The notes: generated by a model from the letters alone, not told the origin. A stretch of DNA of 64,000 nucleotides from JBBKWU01 sp037969035 (GCA_037969035.1 JBBKWU010000019.1:6427-70426), one strand, 5' to 3'; counted from the stretch's first letter, positions 17,003 through 26,349 are shown. Numbers and translations: made by a program.

Positions 17003-18488
17003 CACCGCAAACGACCATGGCAATCCTTTCGACGATATCGACTTTTCGGAAGATAAGCTTAAAGAAGAATGCGGAATATTTGGCGTTTACGGGCATGAAG
17101 ATGCGGCAACACTCACGGTTTTAGGCCTTCACGCGCTTCAGCACCGTGGGCAAGAAGCCACAGGCATCGTGAGTTATAATGGCACAAATTTTAACGCGCA
17201 CCGCGCTCCCGAAATGGTAGGCAAAGCCTTTGGTGATCCCGATATTATGGCGGAACTTCGCGGTCATATTGCGGTCGGCCATAATCGTTACTCCACAACG
17301 GGTGAGACATCACGCCGTAATATACAGCCTCTTTATGCTGATCTTGCCTTCGGCGGGTTTGCTGTGGCGCATAACGGCAATTTGACCAATGCTGAAAAGC
17401 TGCGCCGTGATTTGGTGCTACAAGGCGCGCTGTTTCAATCGACCTCCGATACCGAAGTCATTTTGCACTTAATGGCGCGGGTGAACGGTAAAACGGTTGC
17501 GGATCGTTTCGTTGCCGCATTAGAAGCAGTCGAGGGCGCGTATTCTTTGATCGCGACAGAAGGCGATAGCATGATGGGTATTCGTGATCCGCACGGTATT
17601 CGTCCGTTGGTTCTTGGGCGTTTAGATGATGCGCATGTTTTGGCATCGGAAAGCTGTGCGCTTGATATTATCGGTGCTGATTTCGTGCGTGATGTTGAAC
17701 CGGGTGAGTTGATTGTGATTGATGCAGATGGCGTGCATAGCAAGCGCCCGTTTGCGACTAAACCTTCGCGCCTCTGCGTGTTTGAATATATTTACTTCGC
17801 ACGTCCCGATAGCTTTATGGATGGAAAATCCGTGTATGAAGCGCGCAAAAAAATCGGCGCGGAACTCGCGCGCGAAGCACCATGCCCCGATGTTGATCTG
17901 GTTGTTCCGGTTCCTGATAGTGGCACACCTGCCGCGATTGGTTACGCCGAGGAAAGCGGAAAGCCGTTTGAGCTTGGCATCATCCGTAGTCACTATATCG
18001 GCAGAACCTTTATCCAACCGACCGATAAAATTCGTCATTTGGGCGTGAAAATGAAACATAACGCCAACCGTGCCTATATCCAAGGCAAAAAAATTGTGCT
18101 GATCGATGATTCAATTGTGCGTGGCACGACCTCGAAAAAGATTGTTGAAATGATGCGCCAAGCGGGGGCGACCGAAGTGCATATGCGTATTTCGTCACCA
18201 CCGAACGCGCATAGCTGCTTTTACGGGATTGATACACCATCGACAGGCGAGCTATTGGCGCACCGTAAAAAAGTCGAAGAAATCCGCGAATATATTGGTG
18301 CGGATTCACTCGCATATCTTTCGATCGATGGGCTTTATAAGGCTGTCGGTGAAAAGGCACGCAACAATGATAATCCGCAATATTGTGATGCTTGCTTTAC
18401 AGGTGATTACACGGTGTCGTTGACGGATCATGATGAGAAAATAAGCACAGGCAGCGTGACAAATCTGCGTGAGCATCAAAGCAAGTAA
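16995..18488 (+). CDS. purF: Amidophosphoribosyltransferase
   Basis: A 497-residue enzyme for the first committed step of purine synthesis. A 25-residue propeptide precedes the catalytic Cys26 in ECGIFG. Glutaminase motifs include LQHRGQEATG and HNRYSTTG. The PRPP loop is KKIVLIDDSIVRGTTS, and the C-terminal CDACFTGDY holds cysteines typical of the iron-sulfur, B. subtilis-like class. It overlaps cvpA and may be translationally coupled. Confidence 0.96.
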   Translation: MNNTANDHGNPFDDIDFSEDKLKEECGIFGVYGHEDAATLTVLGLHALQHRGQEATGIVSYNGTNFNAHRAPEMVGKAFGDPDIMAELRGHIAVGHNRYSTTGETSRRNIQPLYADLAFGGFAVAHNGNLTNAEKLRRDLVLQGALFQSTSDTEVILHLMARVNGKTVADRFVAALEAVEGAYSLIATEGDSMMGIRDPHGIRPLVLGRLDDAHVLASESCALDIIGADFVRDVEPGELIVIDADGVHSKRPFATKPSRLCVFEYIYFARPDSFMDGKSVYEARKKIGAELAREAPCPDVDLVVPVPDSGTPAAIGYAEESGKPFELGIIRSHYIGRTFIQPTDKIRHLGVKMKHNANRAYIQGKKIVLIDDSIVRGTTSKKIVEMMRQAGATEVHMRISSPPNAHSCFYGIDTPSTGELLAHRKKVEEIREYIGADSLAYLSIDGLYKAVGEKARNNDNPQYCDACFTGDYTVSLTDHDEKISTGSVTNLREHQSK

Positions 18489-18510
18489 TGCTCCTTCTTC
18501 TGGTTTAATC

Positions 18511-18539
18511 TTGATTTTATGGGTATTTTTTCCTATAAT
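18511..18539 (+). promoter_or_regulatory. Sigma-70-like promoter of the SDR gene
   Basis: TTGATT (18511-18516) and TATAAT (18534-18539) are separated by 17 bases. The gap lies after purF and about 135 bases before the SDR start, so the SDR gene can be expressed separately. Confidence 0.5.
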
Positions 18540-18674
18540 ATTGTTGTGAAACCAAGGACGGCTCAATAGAGAGCCAAGGAGTAAGAGAGGCACGAAAAAC
18601 ACACAGGAAAACTTGCGAGCAAACTGGAGAGTATCGTTTTTCGCAATAAAAACAATTGATTATGAGGAGCTAAA

Positions 18675-19385
18675 ATGACTGTCGATCTATCGGGTAAATA
18701 TGCATTGATTACGGGCGCATCGCGCGGAATTGGCGCGGCTGTTGCAAAATCTTATGCTGCGGCTGGGGCGCATGTGATTTTGGTGGCGCGCACGGTGGGC
18801 GGTCTGGAAGCGGTTGACGATGAAATTCAGGCGACAGGGGGGCAGGCAACATTAATGCCACTTGATCTGCGTAAATTTGAGGATGTCGATAAAATTGGGC
18901 CAACCATTGCCGAACGTTTTGGCGGGCTTGATATCTTTGTTGGGAATGCAGGGATGCTGGGTACGCTCGGTCCCTTACCGCATGCCAAAGAAAAAGAATG
19001 GCAGATGGTGATGGATATTAACGTGAATGCGAATTTCCGTCTTATCCGTACGCTTGATCCGCTATTGCGTGCGGCGCCTGCGGGACGCGCGATTTTTGTG
19101 ACCTCTGGTATTGGTAACACGGTACAGATGGCCTATTGGGGCTCATACGCGGTGAGCAAAGCTGCGCTGCGGGCGATGGCGATGACATATGCGGAAGAAA
19201 CCCGTAAAACGAAATTGCGCGTGAATATGATTAGCCCAGGGCCCGTTGATACGAAAATGCTCAATGATGCGTTTCCAGGTAAATTGCCAGATGGCACGAA
19301 AACCACAGACGATGTCATGCCTGCGTTTCTTGATCTGGCCTCGCCAACATGCACAAAGCACGGTGAAATGGTTGATCTGGATTAG
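18675..19385 (+). CDS. Short-chain dehydrogenase/reductase
   Basis: A 236-residue classical SDR. The cofactor motif is TGASRGIG near residues 14-21, NAGMLG lies near residue 90, and the catalytic YxxxK is YAVSKAALR. SDRs oxidise or reduce hydroxyl or keto groups with NAD(P); the substrate is not known. An SDR gene commonly follows radA-cvpA-purF in alphaproteobacteria. GAGGAG precedes the ATG. Confidence 0.9.
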   Translation: MTVDLSGKYALITGASRGIGAAVAKSYAAAGAHVILVARTVGGLEAVDDEIQATGGQATLMPLDLRKFEDVDKIGPTIAERFGGLDIFVGNAGMLGTLGPLPHAKEKEWQMVMDINVNANFRLIRTLDPLLRAAPAGRAIFVTSGIGNTVQMAYWGSYAVSKAALRAMAMTYAEETRKTKLRVNMISPGPVDTKMLNDAFPGKLPDGTKTTDDVMPAFLDLASPTCTKHGEMVDLD

Positions 19386-19476
19386 TCGGCAAATAAGGAT
19401 GTATGGGCAAGTTGCCCTTTAGTTGCTAAACTGTGATTCTTAATAATGAGAAAAATACAAAAACTGGGGAGTTTTT

Positions 19477-19599
19477 ATGCTAGGAAGATTATTTAACGAC
19501 GTTGCCACTTATGCCTCACCATCCGTTATGGAAGCCGCTTTTGCAACAGCCATCCTGTGGCAAGCAAACCCTGTATTTCGCGCGCTTGGTCTGGCGTAA
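19477..19599 (+). CDS. Candidate 40-residue small protein
   Basis: A 41-codon frame starts with ATG at 19477 after a strong GGGGAG site 6 bases upstream. The product (MLGRLFNDVATYASPSVMEA, then AFATAILWQANPVFRALGLA) is amphipathic to mildly hydrophobic. It lies in the gap between the SDR gene and der, convergent with der. The ribosome binding site is the main support; no homology is recognised. Confidence 0.45.
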   Translation: MLGRLFNDVATYASPSVMEAAFATAILWQANPVFRALGLA

Positions 19600-19612
19600 C
19601 GATTAGATAATG

Positions 19613-21034
19613 CTACTTATCCGAGTAAGGGTTCTTACTCGTACGGATCAGCAAGCGAATAGGCACACCTGGGATCTCAAAATCCTCGCGCAAGCCGTTA
19701 ATGATATAGCGCTTATAAGAATCAGGCACTTCCTTTGGACGTGATAGCCAAAGCACAAAAGTCGGTGGTCTGGTCTTGATCTGTGCGATGTAACGCAAAC
19801 GGTTTGAACGCCCACCGATCAACGGAGCAGGATTGCGGCTTTCCATCATCCGTAACCAGCGGTTCAATTTACCTGTGCTCACGCGCTTGTTCCACATTTT
19901 GAACGTATCCATAACCGTGTCCATCAACAGATTGATGTTTCTACCGTTGAGCGCGGAGGTATGAATGATCGGGATGTCGCGAATTTGAGAGAGCGAGCGG
20001 GTTATACGGTCAGCGAGCTGTTGTTGCAGTTCGAGCTTTTCATCAACCATATCCCATTTGTTGACGGCGATAACGAGAGCGCGGCCTTCGTTTAGAACAT
20101 GTTCGGCAATGATGAGATCTTGCTTTTCCAGCATGATATTACCATCCAGAACCAAGATCACGACCTGTGCCAGACGAATGGCACGCATGGAATCTTCGAC
20201 GGATAGCTTCTCGATCTTGTCGACAACCTTTGATTTGCGGCGCATACCAGCGGTATCGACCAAGCGGAATTCACGGTCTTTGTAGGTCCATTCCACAGAA
20301 ACCGCATCGCGCGTGATGCCTGCTTCTGGCCCCGTCATAGAACGCGGGCCGCCAACCATGGCGTTTAGCAGCGTGGATTTACCAACATTTGGGCGACCAA
20401 CAATCGCAACCTTTAGCGCGGTGACTTCAGGAACGGTTTCAACAAACTCAAACTCCTCATTGCCTTCGATTTCGTCAAGTGCTTCGCTTTCCTCAAGCGT
20501 GCCATCAACGTCAAATGCAATAGCGGCAGGCTTTTCAGGGGCTGGAAAGTGAGGCTCTAGCGCGTGATAAAGCTCTTCCAAGCCAATGCCGTGTTCGGCT
20601 GAAAGAATGACAGGTTCACCAAGGCCGAGGCTGAACGCCTCGCCTAAAGCATTTTGAACGGCAGGGCCGTGTTCGGATTTGTTCACACCGAGAATAACAG
20701 GGATGTCTTGCTTCCGCAGCCAGCGCGCAAAATGTTGATCCAGCGGCGTAATACCTGCGCGTCCATCAATCATGAACAGTGCAACATCGGCACGTTTTAA
20801 AGCTTCTTCGGTTTGCTCGCGCATGCGGCTTTCGATACTGCCGTCAAAGGCTTCTTCGAGTCCTGCTGTGTCAATAATGTGGATGGGTTGATCGTATAAA
20901 AAACCCTCAGAGTCGCGCCAATCGCGTGTGATACCAGGGGTGTCATCAACAATAGCCAGCTTCTTCCCCGCAATCCGGTTGAAAAGCGTAGATTTGCCGA
21001 CATTTGGGCGGCCTATGATGGCTAGTTTTAACAT
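19613..21034 (-). CDS. der: Ribosome assembly GTPase Der (EngA)
   Basis: A protein of about 473 residues with two tandem GTPase domains and a C-terminal KH-like domain. Each G domain has GRPNVGKST, then DTPGITRD or AGITRD, DTAG, and NKxD (NKSE in the first, NKWD in the second). It is required for 50S subunit maturation. The ATG at 21034 (MLKLAIIGRPNVGKS) fits the family start; an ATG at 21049 would read into the hairpin element next to it. Upstream and same-strand is bamB, the same pairing as in E. coli. Confidence 0.94.
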   Translation of the reverse strand: MLKLAIIGRPNVGKSTLFNRIAGKKLAIVDDTPGITRDWRDSEGFLYDQPIHIIDTAGLEEAFDGSIESRMREQTEEALKRADVALFMIDGRAGITPLDQHFARWLRKQDIPVILGVNKSEHGPAVQNALGEAFSLGLGEPVILSAEHGIGLEELYHALEPHFPAPEKPAAIAFDVDGTLEESEALDEIEGNEEFEFVETVPEVTALKVAIVGRPNVGKSTLLNAMVGGPRSMTGPEAGITRDAVSVEWTYKDREFRLVDTAGMRRKSKVVDKIEKLSVEDSMRAIRLAQVVILVLDGNIMLEKQDLIIAEHVLNEGRALVIAVNKWDMVDEKLELQQQLADRITRSLSQIRDIPIIHTSALNGRNINLLMDTVMDTFKMWNKRVSTGKLNRWLRMMESRNPAPLIGGRSNRLRYIAQIKTRPPTFVLWLSRPKEVPDSYKRYIINGLREDFEIPGVPIRLLIRTSKNPYSDK

Positions 21035-21139
21035 TATAGTCGTTTCCATTTATCTTGTGACATCGTTATTTGTTCCTTACGTAGTGCTGCTACGCTGCGT
21101 CGCTCATGCCTTGCCACAAAACAAAGCGAAACGACTATA
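21035..21139. repeat. MITE-like hairpin element with 12-base inverted ends
   Basis: TATAGTCGTTTC (21035-21046) and GAAACGACTATA (21128-21139) are perfect inverted repeats at the ends of a 105-base segment. The pairing continues imperfectly for roughly 30 bases from each end, and the centre holds a small GTAG..CTAC hairpin. TA dinucleotides lie at both ends, consistent with a TA target. It sits exactly between der and bamB. No second copy was noticed in this window. Confidence 0.5.
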
Positions 21140-21167
21140 TATATTTTATTGTCTGATTTATTGAACC

Positions 21168-22487
21168 CTAGCGGTATGCCATAAGAGTACCGTCATCGGC
21201 AAGTAAATACAGCACACCACCCGCGACAACAGGAGGAACAGAGATGGATTTTTTGACCGACCACTTGCCTGTTTGTTCACCCGTTTCAGGTGAAAACTCA
21301 AGGATTGTGCCGTATGTACCGGCAACAATTAGACGGTTTCCTGCCAAAACAGGGCCTGTCCAAAATAGCTTGCCGTCTTTATCTTCAGGATCTTCAAAGC
21401 GCGGTAATTGAGAAACCCAACGGATAGCGCCTGTATCGCGTCCTAACGCAATTAGCTCGTTATCGTTGGAGAGCACAAACAGGTGATTACCTGCAAGCCA
21501 AGGTGTTTCAGAACCACCAATATCGCGCTGCCAAATACGGCTGCCTGTACGTTCTTCGATAGCGACCATCTTGCCGCCAAAACTAACGGCGAAAACGAGA
21601 CCTTTATCAACAACAGGCAAGGCGCGGATATCAGAAATATTGGATAGACCGCTGAGCGCGTTACGGGAGGATAGGTTTTCTGACCAAGCTAGCCCACCGT
21701 TTTCAATACGTAGCGCGACAATCTCGCCTGATGAGAAGGCAGGGACAACGATGTCACGGCTCGTGGCAGGGCTTGCTGCACCAATGAGGCCAGCGGTTTC
21801 GTTCAAGCCTGCATATTCCCAAAGGACTGTGCCGCTCGTGCTGTCTAGCGTAATTAGTCGGTTATCAAGTGTGGTTACAAAAACGCGGCCTTCATGAACT
21901 GTCGGTGCCGCGCGAGCGGGAGCCGCTATTTTAACACGCCAAAGAAGCGCGCCGTCTTTTGGTGACACGGAAATAACTTCGTTATAGCCGCTTGTGATAA
22001 ACAATGCGCCGCCTGAATAAGCAAGGCCACCGCCGATAACTTCGTCTTCTTCGTTTTTATCGCGCACATCAATGCGCCATACTTGTTTACCGTTTGCTAT
22101 ATCAAACGCGGTCACGATGGAATCTGTGTCTAGGGTGAATACTTTGCCGTCAACCACGATTGGTTGCGCTGTCAAAGGGAGGCTGTCTGTTGCGCCATCA
22201 CCGATATCGGCTGTCCACGCTTGCTTTAGCGTTTCGCCAAGATCGATATGCTGCATGGAGTGGTTCGCATAGCCACCAGATTGCGGCCAAAATTCATTGC
22301 GCCAGATTGTTGGTGCGACAAAGCCTTGTGCATCAAGTGTGTCGCTTTCAGGCTCAAGGTTTTTTTGCAGTTCAAGGATAGAAACGCGCTCGCCTTTTAA
22401 GGGGGCTTTATCATCGCTTGAGCACGCACTGAATGAGAAGATCGCGGTGGCAATCAAGAAGCCGTGAAATAGGTTTAATTTACTCAT
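21168..22487 (-). CDS. bamB: Outer membrane assembly lipoprotein BamB
   Basis: A 439-residue lipoprotein. A signal peptide ends in the lipobox FSAC near residue 22. The remainder is a PQQ-like beta-propeller with repeating blades such as GKVFTLDTDSIVTAFDIANG. BamB is an accessory scaffold of the BAM complex that inserts beta-barrel proteins. It overlaps the upstream TPR gene by four bases and precedes der, matching the E. coli yfgM-bamB-der order. Confidence 0.93.
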   Translation of the reverse strand: MSKLNLFHGFLIATAIFSFSACSSDDKAPLKGERVSILELQKNLEPESDTLDAQGFVAPTIWRNEFWPQSGGYANHSMQHIDLGETLKQAWTADIGDGATDSLPLTAQPIVVDGKVFTLDTDSIVTAFDIANGKQVWRIDVRDKNEEDEVIGGGLAYSGGALFITSGYNEVISVSPKDGALLWRVKIAAPARAAPTVHEGRVFVTTLDNRLITLDSTSGTVLWEYAGLNETAGLIGAASPATSRDIVVPAFSSGEIVALRIENGGLAWSENLSSRNALSGLSNISDIRALPVVDKGLVFAVSFGGKMVAIEERTGSRIWQRDIGGSETPWLAGNHLFVLSNDNELIALGRDTGAIRWVSQLPRFEDPEDKDGKLFWTGPVLAGNRLIVAGTYGTILEFSPETGEQTGKWSVKKSISVPPVVAGGVLYLLADDGTLMAYR

Positions 22488-23212
22488 CCTTGTGCCTCTT
22501 GCTCGGCTGTTGTTGCTGCGGGCGCGTTTTTCTGTTGCTCCAACGTGTAGATATGACGAAGCGCATTGCCGCGTTCTTGAAGCGATGGCGGGATTTTTTC
22601 AATATTAAGCGCGGCGTTTATATATTTCAGAGCCTCACTATAATTGCCTTCTTCGGCCATAATTAATGCGGCTTGGATATTTGCATGAGCTTGCCATGGG
22701 CTGCTCCGTTTAGCCATTAATGGTTTTAGGCGTGCGATGTAATCCGCAGAGTTTATTTCAAGTTTTGCTGCGCCTTCTTGTGTAGGGGCTGTTTTTACCA
22801 GATCCCATTTTAAACGGATAGCCATGAATTCAGATAAATCGCGGAAGTTTTCTGGGAGCTTGCTATCTGAGGCTGCTTTTTCGTAAACGACGAGTGCTTC
22901 ATCAGGTTTTTCGGTGCTTAGCAAAATTCCAGCGGCCGATAAATCAGCCATGGCGCGCAATCCGCCATCAAGTTCGGGAGAAACCTCTATGAGTGCTGTG
23001 GCGCGGTCTGTGTTTTCAAGCGCACTGACAAGTGCCATTGTTTGGCGTTCACTCACGTTGCGTGTGTAATTTTTGTAGCCTGTAATAAGACCCGTGAAAA
23101 GCACGGCAAGTATAGCACTAGCAATGATATAGCCACCATATTCGCTCCAATAAGCGTGCAGTTTTTCCTGCTTGTCAGCAGCTTCGAATTCCTGAATTAA
23201 CGGATCAGACAT
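22484..23212 (-). CDS. YfgM-like TPR membrane protein
   Basis: A 242-residue protein with a short cytoplasmic N-terminus, one membrane helix (about residues 27-47, IIASAILAVLFTGLITGY) and a periplasmic TPR-like domain. The family member YfgM interacts with the SecYEG translocon and periplasmic chaperones. AAGGGA lies before the ATG at 23212, chosen over the longer open frame. The stop overlaps the bamB start, so the genes form one operon. Confidence 0.85.
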   Translation of the reverse strand: MSDPLIQEFEAADKQEKLHAYWSEYGGYIIASAILAVLFTGLITGYKNYTRNVSERQTMALVSALENTDRATALIEVSPELDGGLRAMADLSAAGILLSTEKPDEALVVYEKAASDSKLPENFRDLSEFMAIRLKWDLVKTAPTQEGAAKLEINSADYIARLKPLMAKRSSPWQAHANIQAALIMAEEGNYSEALKYINAALNIEKIPPSLQERGNALRHIYTLEQQKNAPAATTAEQEAQG

Positions 23213-23311
23213 GTTTTTATCCCTTATTAACGCATCTTTGTTTGTGTATATCTCGTGCATCATAAAGATTGTCACCAATATTGCCAGACACTATTTTTAG
23301 GAATTTGTAGG

Positions 23312-24202
23312 TTATTCACGATTGAGTGCGCGAGATGGGCGCGTTGATGTAGAAAGGCCATCGCTTTGCAGGGATTTCACATAGCTTACACAGTCTGCTA
23401 CCTGACTGAATGTACTAAAGCGAGGGGCAATATCTATGGCACTCGCGGCAAGGTGAGAAACGATTTTATCAGGTGTTGATGCGGCGATGTTTGCCATTGC
23501 GGCTCTTTGTGAAAATAGATAGCTCAGCATTTTTGTCTGCCCGAATTTATATGCAAATCGAGCCTTGTCATAAGTGCTGCAAGGGCCGGAAATTGTGGCT
23601 CTAATCGGTGTGTTTCCGACAATGGGAGCGTTTTTGTCTGCCCAGTTTATAATGGATAGGTGATTAAAACTGAGCAATGTTGAGATTCCGGCAGTCTGGC
23701 CATTTTCTTTTATAAAGGACAGCTTTTGTTTCAGGCAATCAATTTGCACGGATTCGGGAATGTTGCGGTGGCTATCGGGGTAAGCGGCAATGTCGATTTT
23801 GGAAAAACGGTCAATGTAGCCCGATGTTAAAATATCCATGCTGTTTGCATAAGGGCCTAGCGGTTCAGGGGTGTCTCCACCAACAACCAATAGGTGATCA
23901 ACACCCAATCCGTGGATTTCGTTCATCATGTCAGAAAGAAAGTTCGCCGACGGTAAGCGGCGTGCCGCAACGTGCGGGACGGGGTTAAGGTGCTCGGCCT
24001 TTAATGTTTTTAGGGCGTTCAACATTTCAGTCATATATTCATCGTCACAGGATTGATGTCCAATAAACACGGACGTTTTAGGCGCGAGGTAGCGGCCTAT
24101 ACCGGCTGTCACATATTTTGGAAGAATCTCGTAAGATGCCTTCTGAGAAAAATTCCTGATCTGTTCGTTTAGTACTTCATTAGCCATAAGACTTTGTAGC
24201 AT
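23312..24202 (-). CDS. MetF-like methylenetetrahydrofolate reductase family protein
   Basis: A 296-residue TIM-barrel protein. Family-type signatures are SYEILPK near the N-terminus (SFEFFPP in classical MetF, with the conserved Glu), VPHVAARRLPS, VVGGD, and AAYPDSH (AAYPEGH in MetF). MetF reduces 5,10-methylene-THF to 5-methyl-THF with FAD and NADH. Several positions differ from true MetF, so the substrate may differ. The start could instead be the ATG at 24187; neither has a clear ribosome binding site. Confidence 0.65.
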   Translation of the reverse strand: MLQSLMANEVLNEQIRNFSQKASYEILPKYVTAGIGRYLAPKTSVFIGHQSCDDEYMTEMLNALKTLKAEHLNPVPHVAARRLPSANFLSDMMNEIHGLGVDHLLVVGGDTPEPLGPYANSMDILTSGYIDRFSKIDIAAYPDSHRNIPESVQIDCLKQKLSFIKENGQTAGISTLLSFNHLSIINWADKNAPIVGNTPIRATISGPCSTYDKARFAYKFGQTKMLSYLFSQRAAMANIAASTPDKIVSHLAASAIDIAPRFSTFSQVADCVSYVKSLQSDGLSTSTRPSRALNRE

Positions 24203-24229
24203 GGCGAGGTATAGAAGGGCAAATATATT

Positions 24230-24781
24230 TTACCGCCATTTGATGGAGCAGCCCATGGAAGGAAACTGCTCTGCGGGAGTGTCGCCGTCTTGGGCGAGTT
24301 TTGTCATGGCGTTTAAGAGCTCGCGCTTTGTGTCGTGTTTGGCTTCGTTCGGGCCTGCACTGTCAACGCGGCCGCGGTATTCTAAAGTTCCATCCGCGTT
24401 AAAACCGTATATGTCAGGCGTGCAAACCGCGCCATAAGCACGTGCAACGCTTTGTGTGTCATCAATGACGTAAGGGAAGGTAAAGCCGTTCGAGCGTGCA
24501 AATATTTTCATGTTATCAAACGAGTCTTGTGGGTAGGCTTTTGTATCATTGGGCATGATCGCAACACAGCCGACGCCTTGCTCTTGCAGTAATTTACAAT
24601 CTGCAAGCAAGCGGTGAATAACAGCCTTCACATACGGGCAATGGTTACAGATAAACATGACGACCAAACCATTATCACCCATGCAGCTTTGCAGGCTGTG
24701 CATTTTTCCGTCGGTGCCTTTGAGGTTGAAATCTGGTGCGCGAAATCCGCTGTCTTTCTCAGGTGTCTCAAGCAATGCCAT
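24230..24781 (-). CDS. Thioredoxin-fold protein with CNHC active site
   Basis: A 183-residue protein of the redoxin (AhpC/TSA-like) type. The active site is Cys45-N-H-Cys48 followed by PYV, after DFNLKGTDG. The cis-Pro region is near AVCTPDIYGF. No signal peptide is present, so it is cytoplasmic. It may act as a thiol-disulfide reductase or peroxidase. AAGGAGAG before 24781 fixes the start. Confidence 0.85.
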   Translation of the reverse strand: MALLETPEKDSGFRAPDFNLKGTDGKMHSLQSCMGDNGLVVMFICNHCPYVKAVIHRLLADCKLLQEQGVGCVAIMPNDTKAYPQDSFDNMKIFARSNGFTFPYVIDDTQSVARAYGAVCTPDIYGFNADGTLEYRGRVDSAGPNEAKHDTKRELLNAMTKLAQDGDTPAEQFPSMGCSIKWR

Positions 24782-24874
24782 GGCGAGCTCTCCTTTTTCT
24801 GGTTGTACTATATATATAGGTATATAGGCGTTCAAAATTTACGCAATGATTATGATTTATGATACAATATATGT

Positions 24875-25219
24875 ATGTCTGAGAATGTCATCAATGGGCC
24901 ATTTCTAAAAAAGGTTCAAAAAGCAGGTTTTACGAATTTCCAGTTTAAACAATTGGATGGTTTGTTCTTGCGCGCCGCCGCAGATAAGACGCTGTCTTAT
25001 CGCTCCGTTGATTGCGATTTTGATGAAGGCATTGCTGAATTTTCCTATTATAAAAGCGAACATCAGCCCTATATCTTGAAATTCGTTATCCACCAAGTTG
25101 GCCCACGTACGAATATGTACGAAATATGGTCGCGCGATAAAGGGCGTTTATTCAAATCAGGGCTGTTCGAACGCGCGTTTGAGCGTTTGTCCGAAGAGAT
25201 AGATACGCTTTGTTCTTGA
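24875..25219 (+). CDS. Unknown 114-residue protein
   Basis: A cytoplasmic-looking hydrophilic protein (MSENVINGPFLKKVQKAGFT start) with no recognised domain. It begins a rightward run of three unknown genes. Its composition matches neighbouring chromosomal genes. No function is proposed. Confidence 0.65.
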   Translation: MSENVINGPFLKKVQKAGFTNFQFKQLDGLFLRAAADKTLSYRSVDCDFDEGIAEFSYYKSEHQPYILKFVIHQVGPRTNMYEIWSRDKGRLFKSGLFERAFERLSEEIDTLCS

Positions 25220-25251
25220 TTGAACGGCAGTTTTCATATTATAAACAACCC

Positions 25252-25650
25252 ATGCGTACAGTTTTCGAAGCAAATGCGAACGACAATGGTGGCGACCTGT
25301 TCTTTTTCAAAGGACGGGAGTTTCCGACGTTGCTGTCTATTTATGCACGCGCCCAAATGACGCGCGTGGTTCGTGATTATAACATTGATGGCAATGGCGA
25401 AAACTTCGTTTGTTTCTCAATGCTGACAGATTCCCGCGCTAAAGAAAAACCTGTTCTCTCATTTGAAAAATCAAAGGACAGAAAAGGGCGCACGCAATAT
25501 AAATTACATAGCCGTGTGAGTGGCGAGTTAAAGGTATATGAGGATAGCTTTATCAATCTTTCTAAAAAGCTTGAAAGCGAAACTGTTGCGTTGCAACGTT
25601 TCGCGGATAAAAAAGTCGTCCGTGTAAAATTCGGTGCGGCGCGCCCGTAA
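25252..25650 (+). CDS. Unknown 132-residue protein
   Basis: The ATG at 25252 starts MRTVFEANANDNGGDLFFF. The same frame is open to a TTG at 25210, but the ATG is the better start. The product is basic and hydrophilic and lacks recognised motifs. It follows the preceding unknown gene within 35 bases, so the two are probably co-transcribed. Confidence 0.65.
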   Translation: MRTVFEANANDNGGDLFFFKGREFPTLLSIYARAQMTRVVRDYNIDGNGENFVCFSMLTDSRAKEKPVLSFEKSKDRKGRTQYKLHSRVSGELKVYEDSFINLSKKLESETVALQRFADKKVVRVKFGAARP

Positions 25651-25799
25651 CTCTGTAAATGAGTCTTCATTATTTTGTTCAAAACTCTAAATTAGTTCTT
25701 TCTAAAGTGAGGTGTTCTGTGTACGCTTATCTGGCATGCATAAAATGCAGCAAGGTAACAATAAAAAATACACAGCTCCTAAAAAAACCGGAAAAAAGC

Positions 25800-26228
25800 G
25801 TGTTGAACAAGGAATACAACGAACTAGCACAAGTCATCGATATGCGGGGGCATATTGATGCACGGAACCGTAAGAACGGTTCTTTTTCTGCTGATGAACG
25901 TAAAGCATTGATGAGAATTGATGCCTACGGTCAAGCAACGAAAGTTATGCAAGAGATAGAGTTTAAAGCAGCGGATGCGCGTCACCAGAAGATGGGCGAG
26001 CGCGCATTTTTGTTTTTGTCTGCAAACCCCCAAGTCCCATTTTTTGAGATTGTTAAACGCAAGGGCGGTGGCTTTTTGCTCCATAACGGCCATTTCAAAG
26101 AACCGCGCCTTTATCACGACATTGATTTACTCGCGCGTCATGTGAAGGGTGCTATCAATAACCGTAAGGCTGAAATGAACGCCACTATTTACGGCTCCCC
26201 CAAAAAATTTGCGAAGCCCCGAGCCTAA
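25800..26228 (+). CDS. Unknown protein, start uncertain
   Basis: A frame ending at 26228 encodes a basic protein of about 142 residues if it starts with GTG at 25800. The frame is open back to an ATG at 25659, but that extension is AT-rich and looks like intergenic sequence. An ATG at 25842 is a third option. The C-terminal half (QVPFFEIVKRKGGGFLLHNG) looks like a compact folded domain, but no family is recognised. Confidence 0.5.
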   Translation: MLNKEYNELAQVIDMRGHIDARNRKNGSFSADERKALMRIDAYGQATKVMQEIEFKAADARHQKMGERAFLFLSANPQVPFFEIVKRKGGGFLLHNGHFKEPRLYHDIDLLARHVKGAINNRKAEMNATIYGSPKKFAKPRA

Positions 26229-26254
26229 ATCATCAAATAAAAAATAATTGCGTG

Positions 26255-26275
26255 GATAAAGGATATATCTTTATC
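26255..26275. promoter_or_regulatory. Inverted repeat upstream of icd
   Basis: GATAAAG (26255-26261) and CTTTATC (26269-26275) flank a 7-base spacer. The repeat lies about 75 bases before the icd ATG, just ahead of a promoter-like TTGATT (26282-26287) with GATATT (26304-26309). Its position suits a regulator binding site. Confidence 0.3.
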
Positions 26276-26349
26276 TCCCGCTTGATTTTCTCTAAGTTAA
26301 AGCGATATTAGCTAACGCAAAATTGCACACAAAGAAGCAGGAGAAAATT

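Noticed and set aside
18548..18590. GGCTC/GAGCC hairpin after purF
   Set aside because: No T run and short stem; not convincing as terminator.
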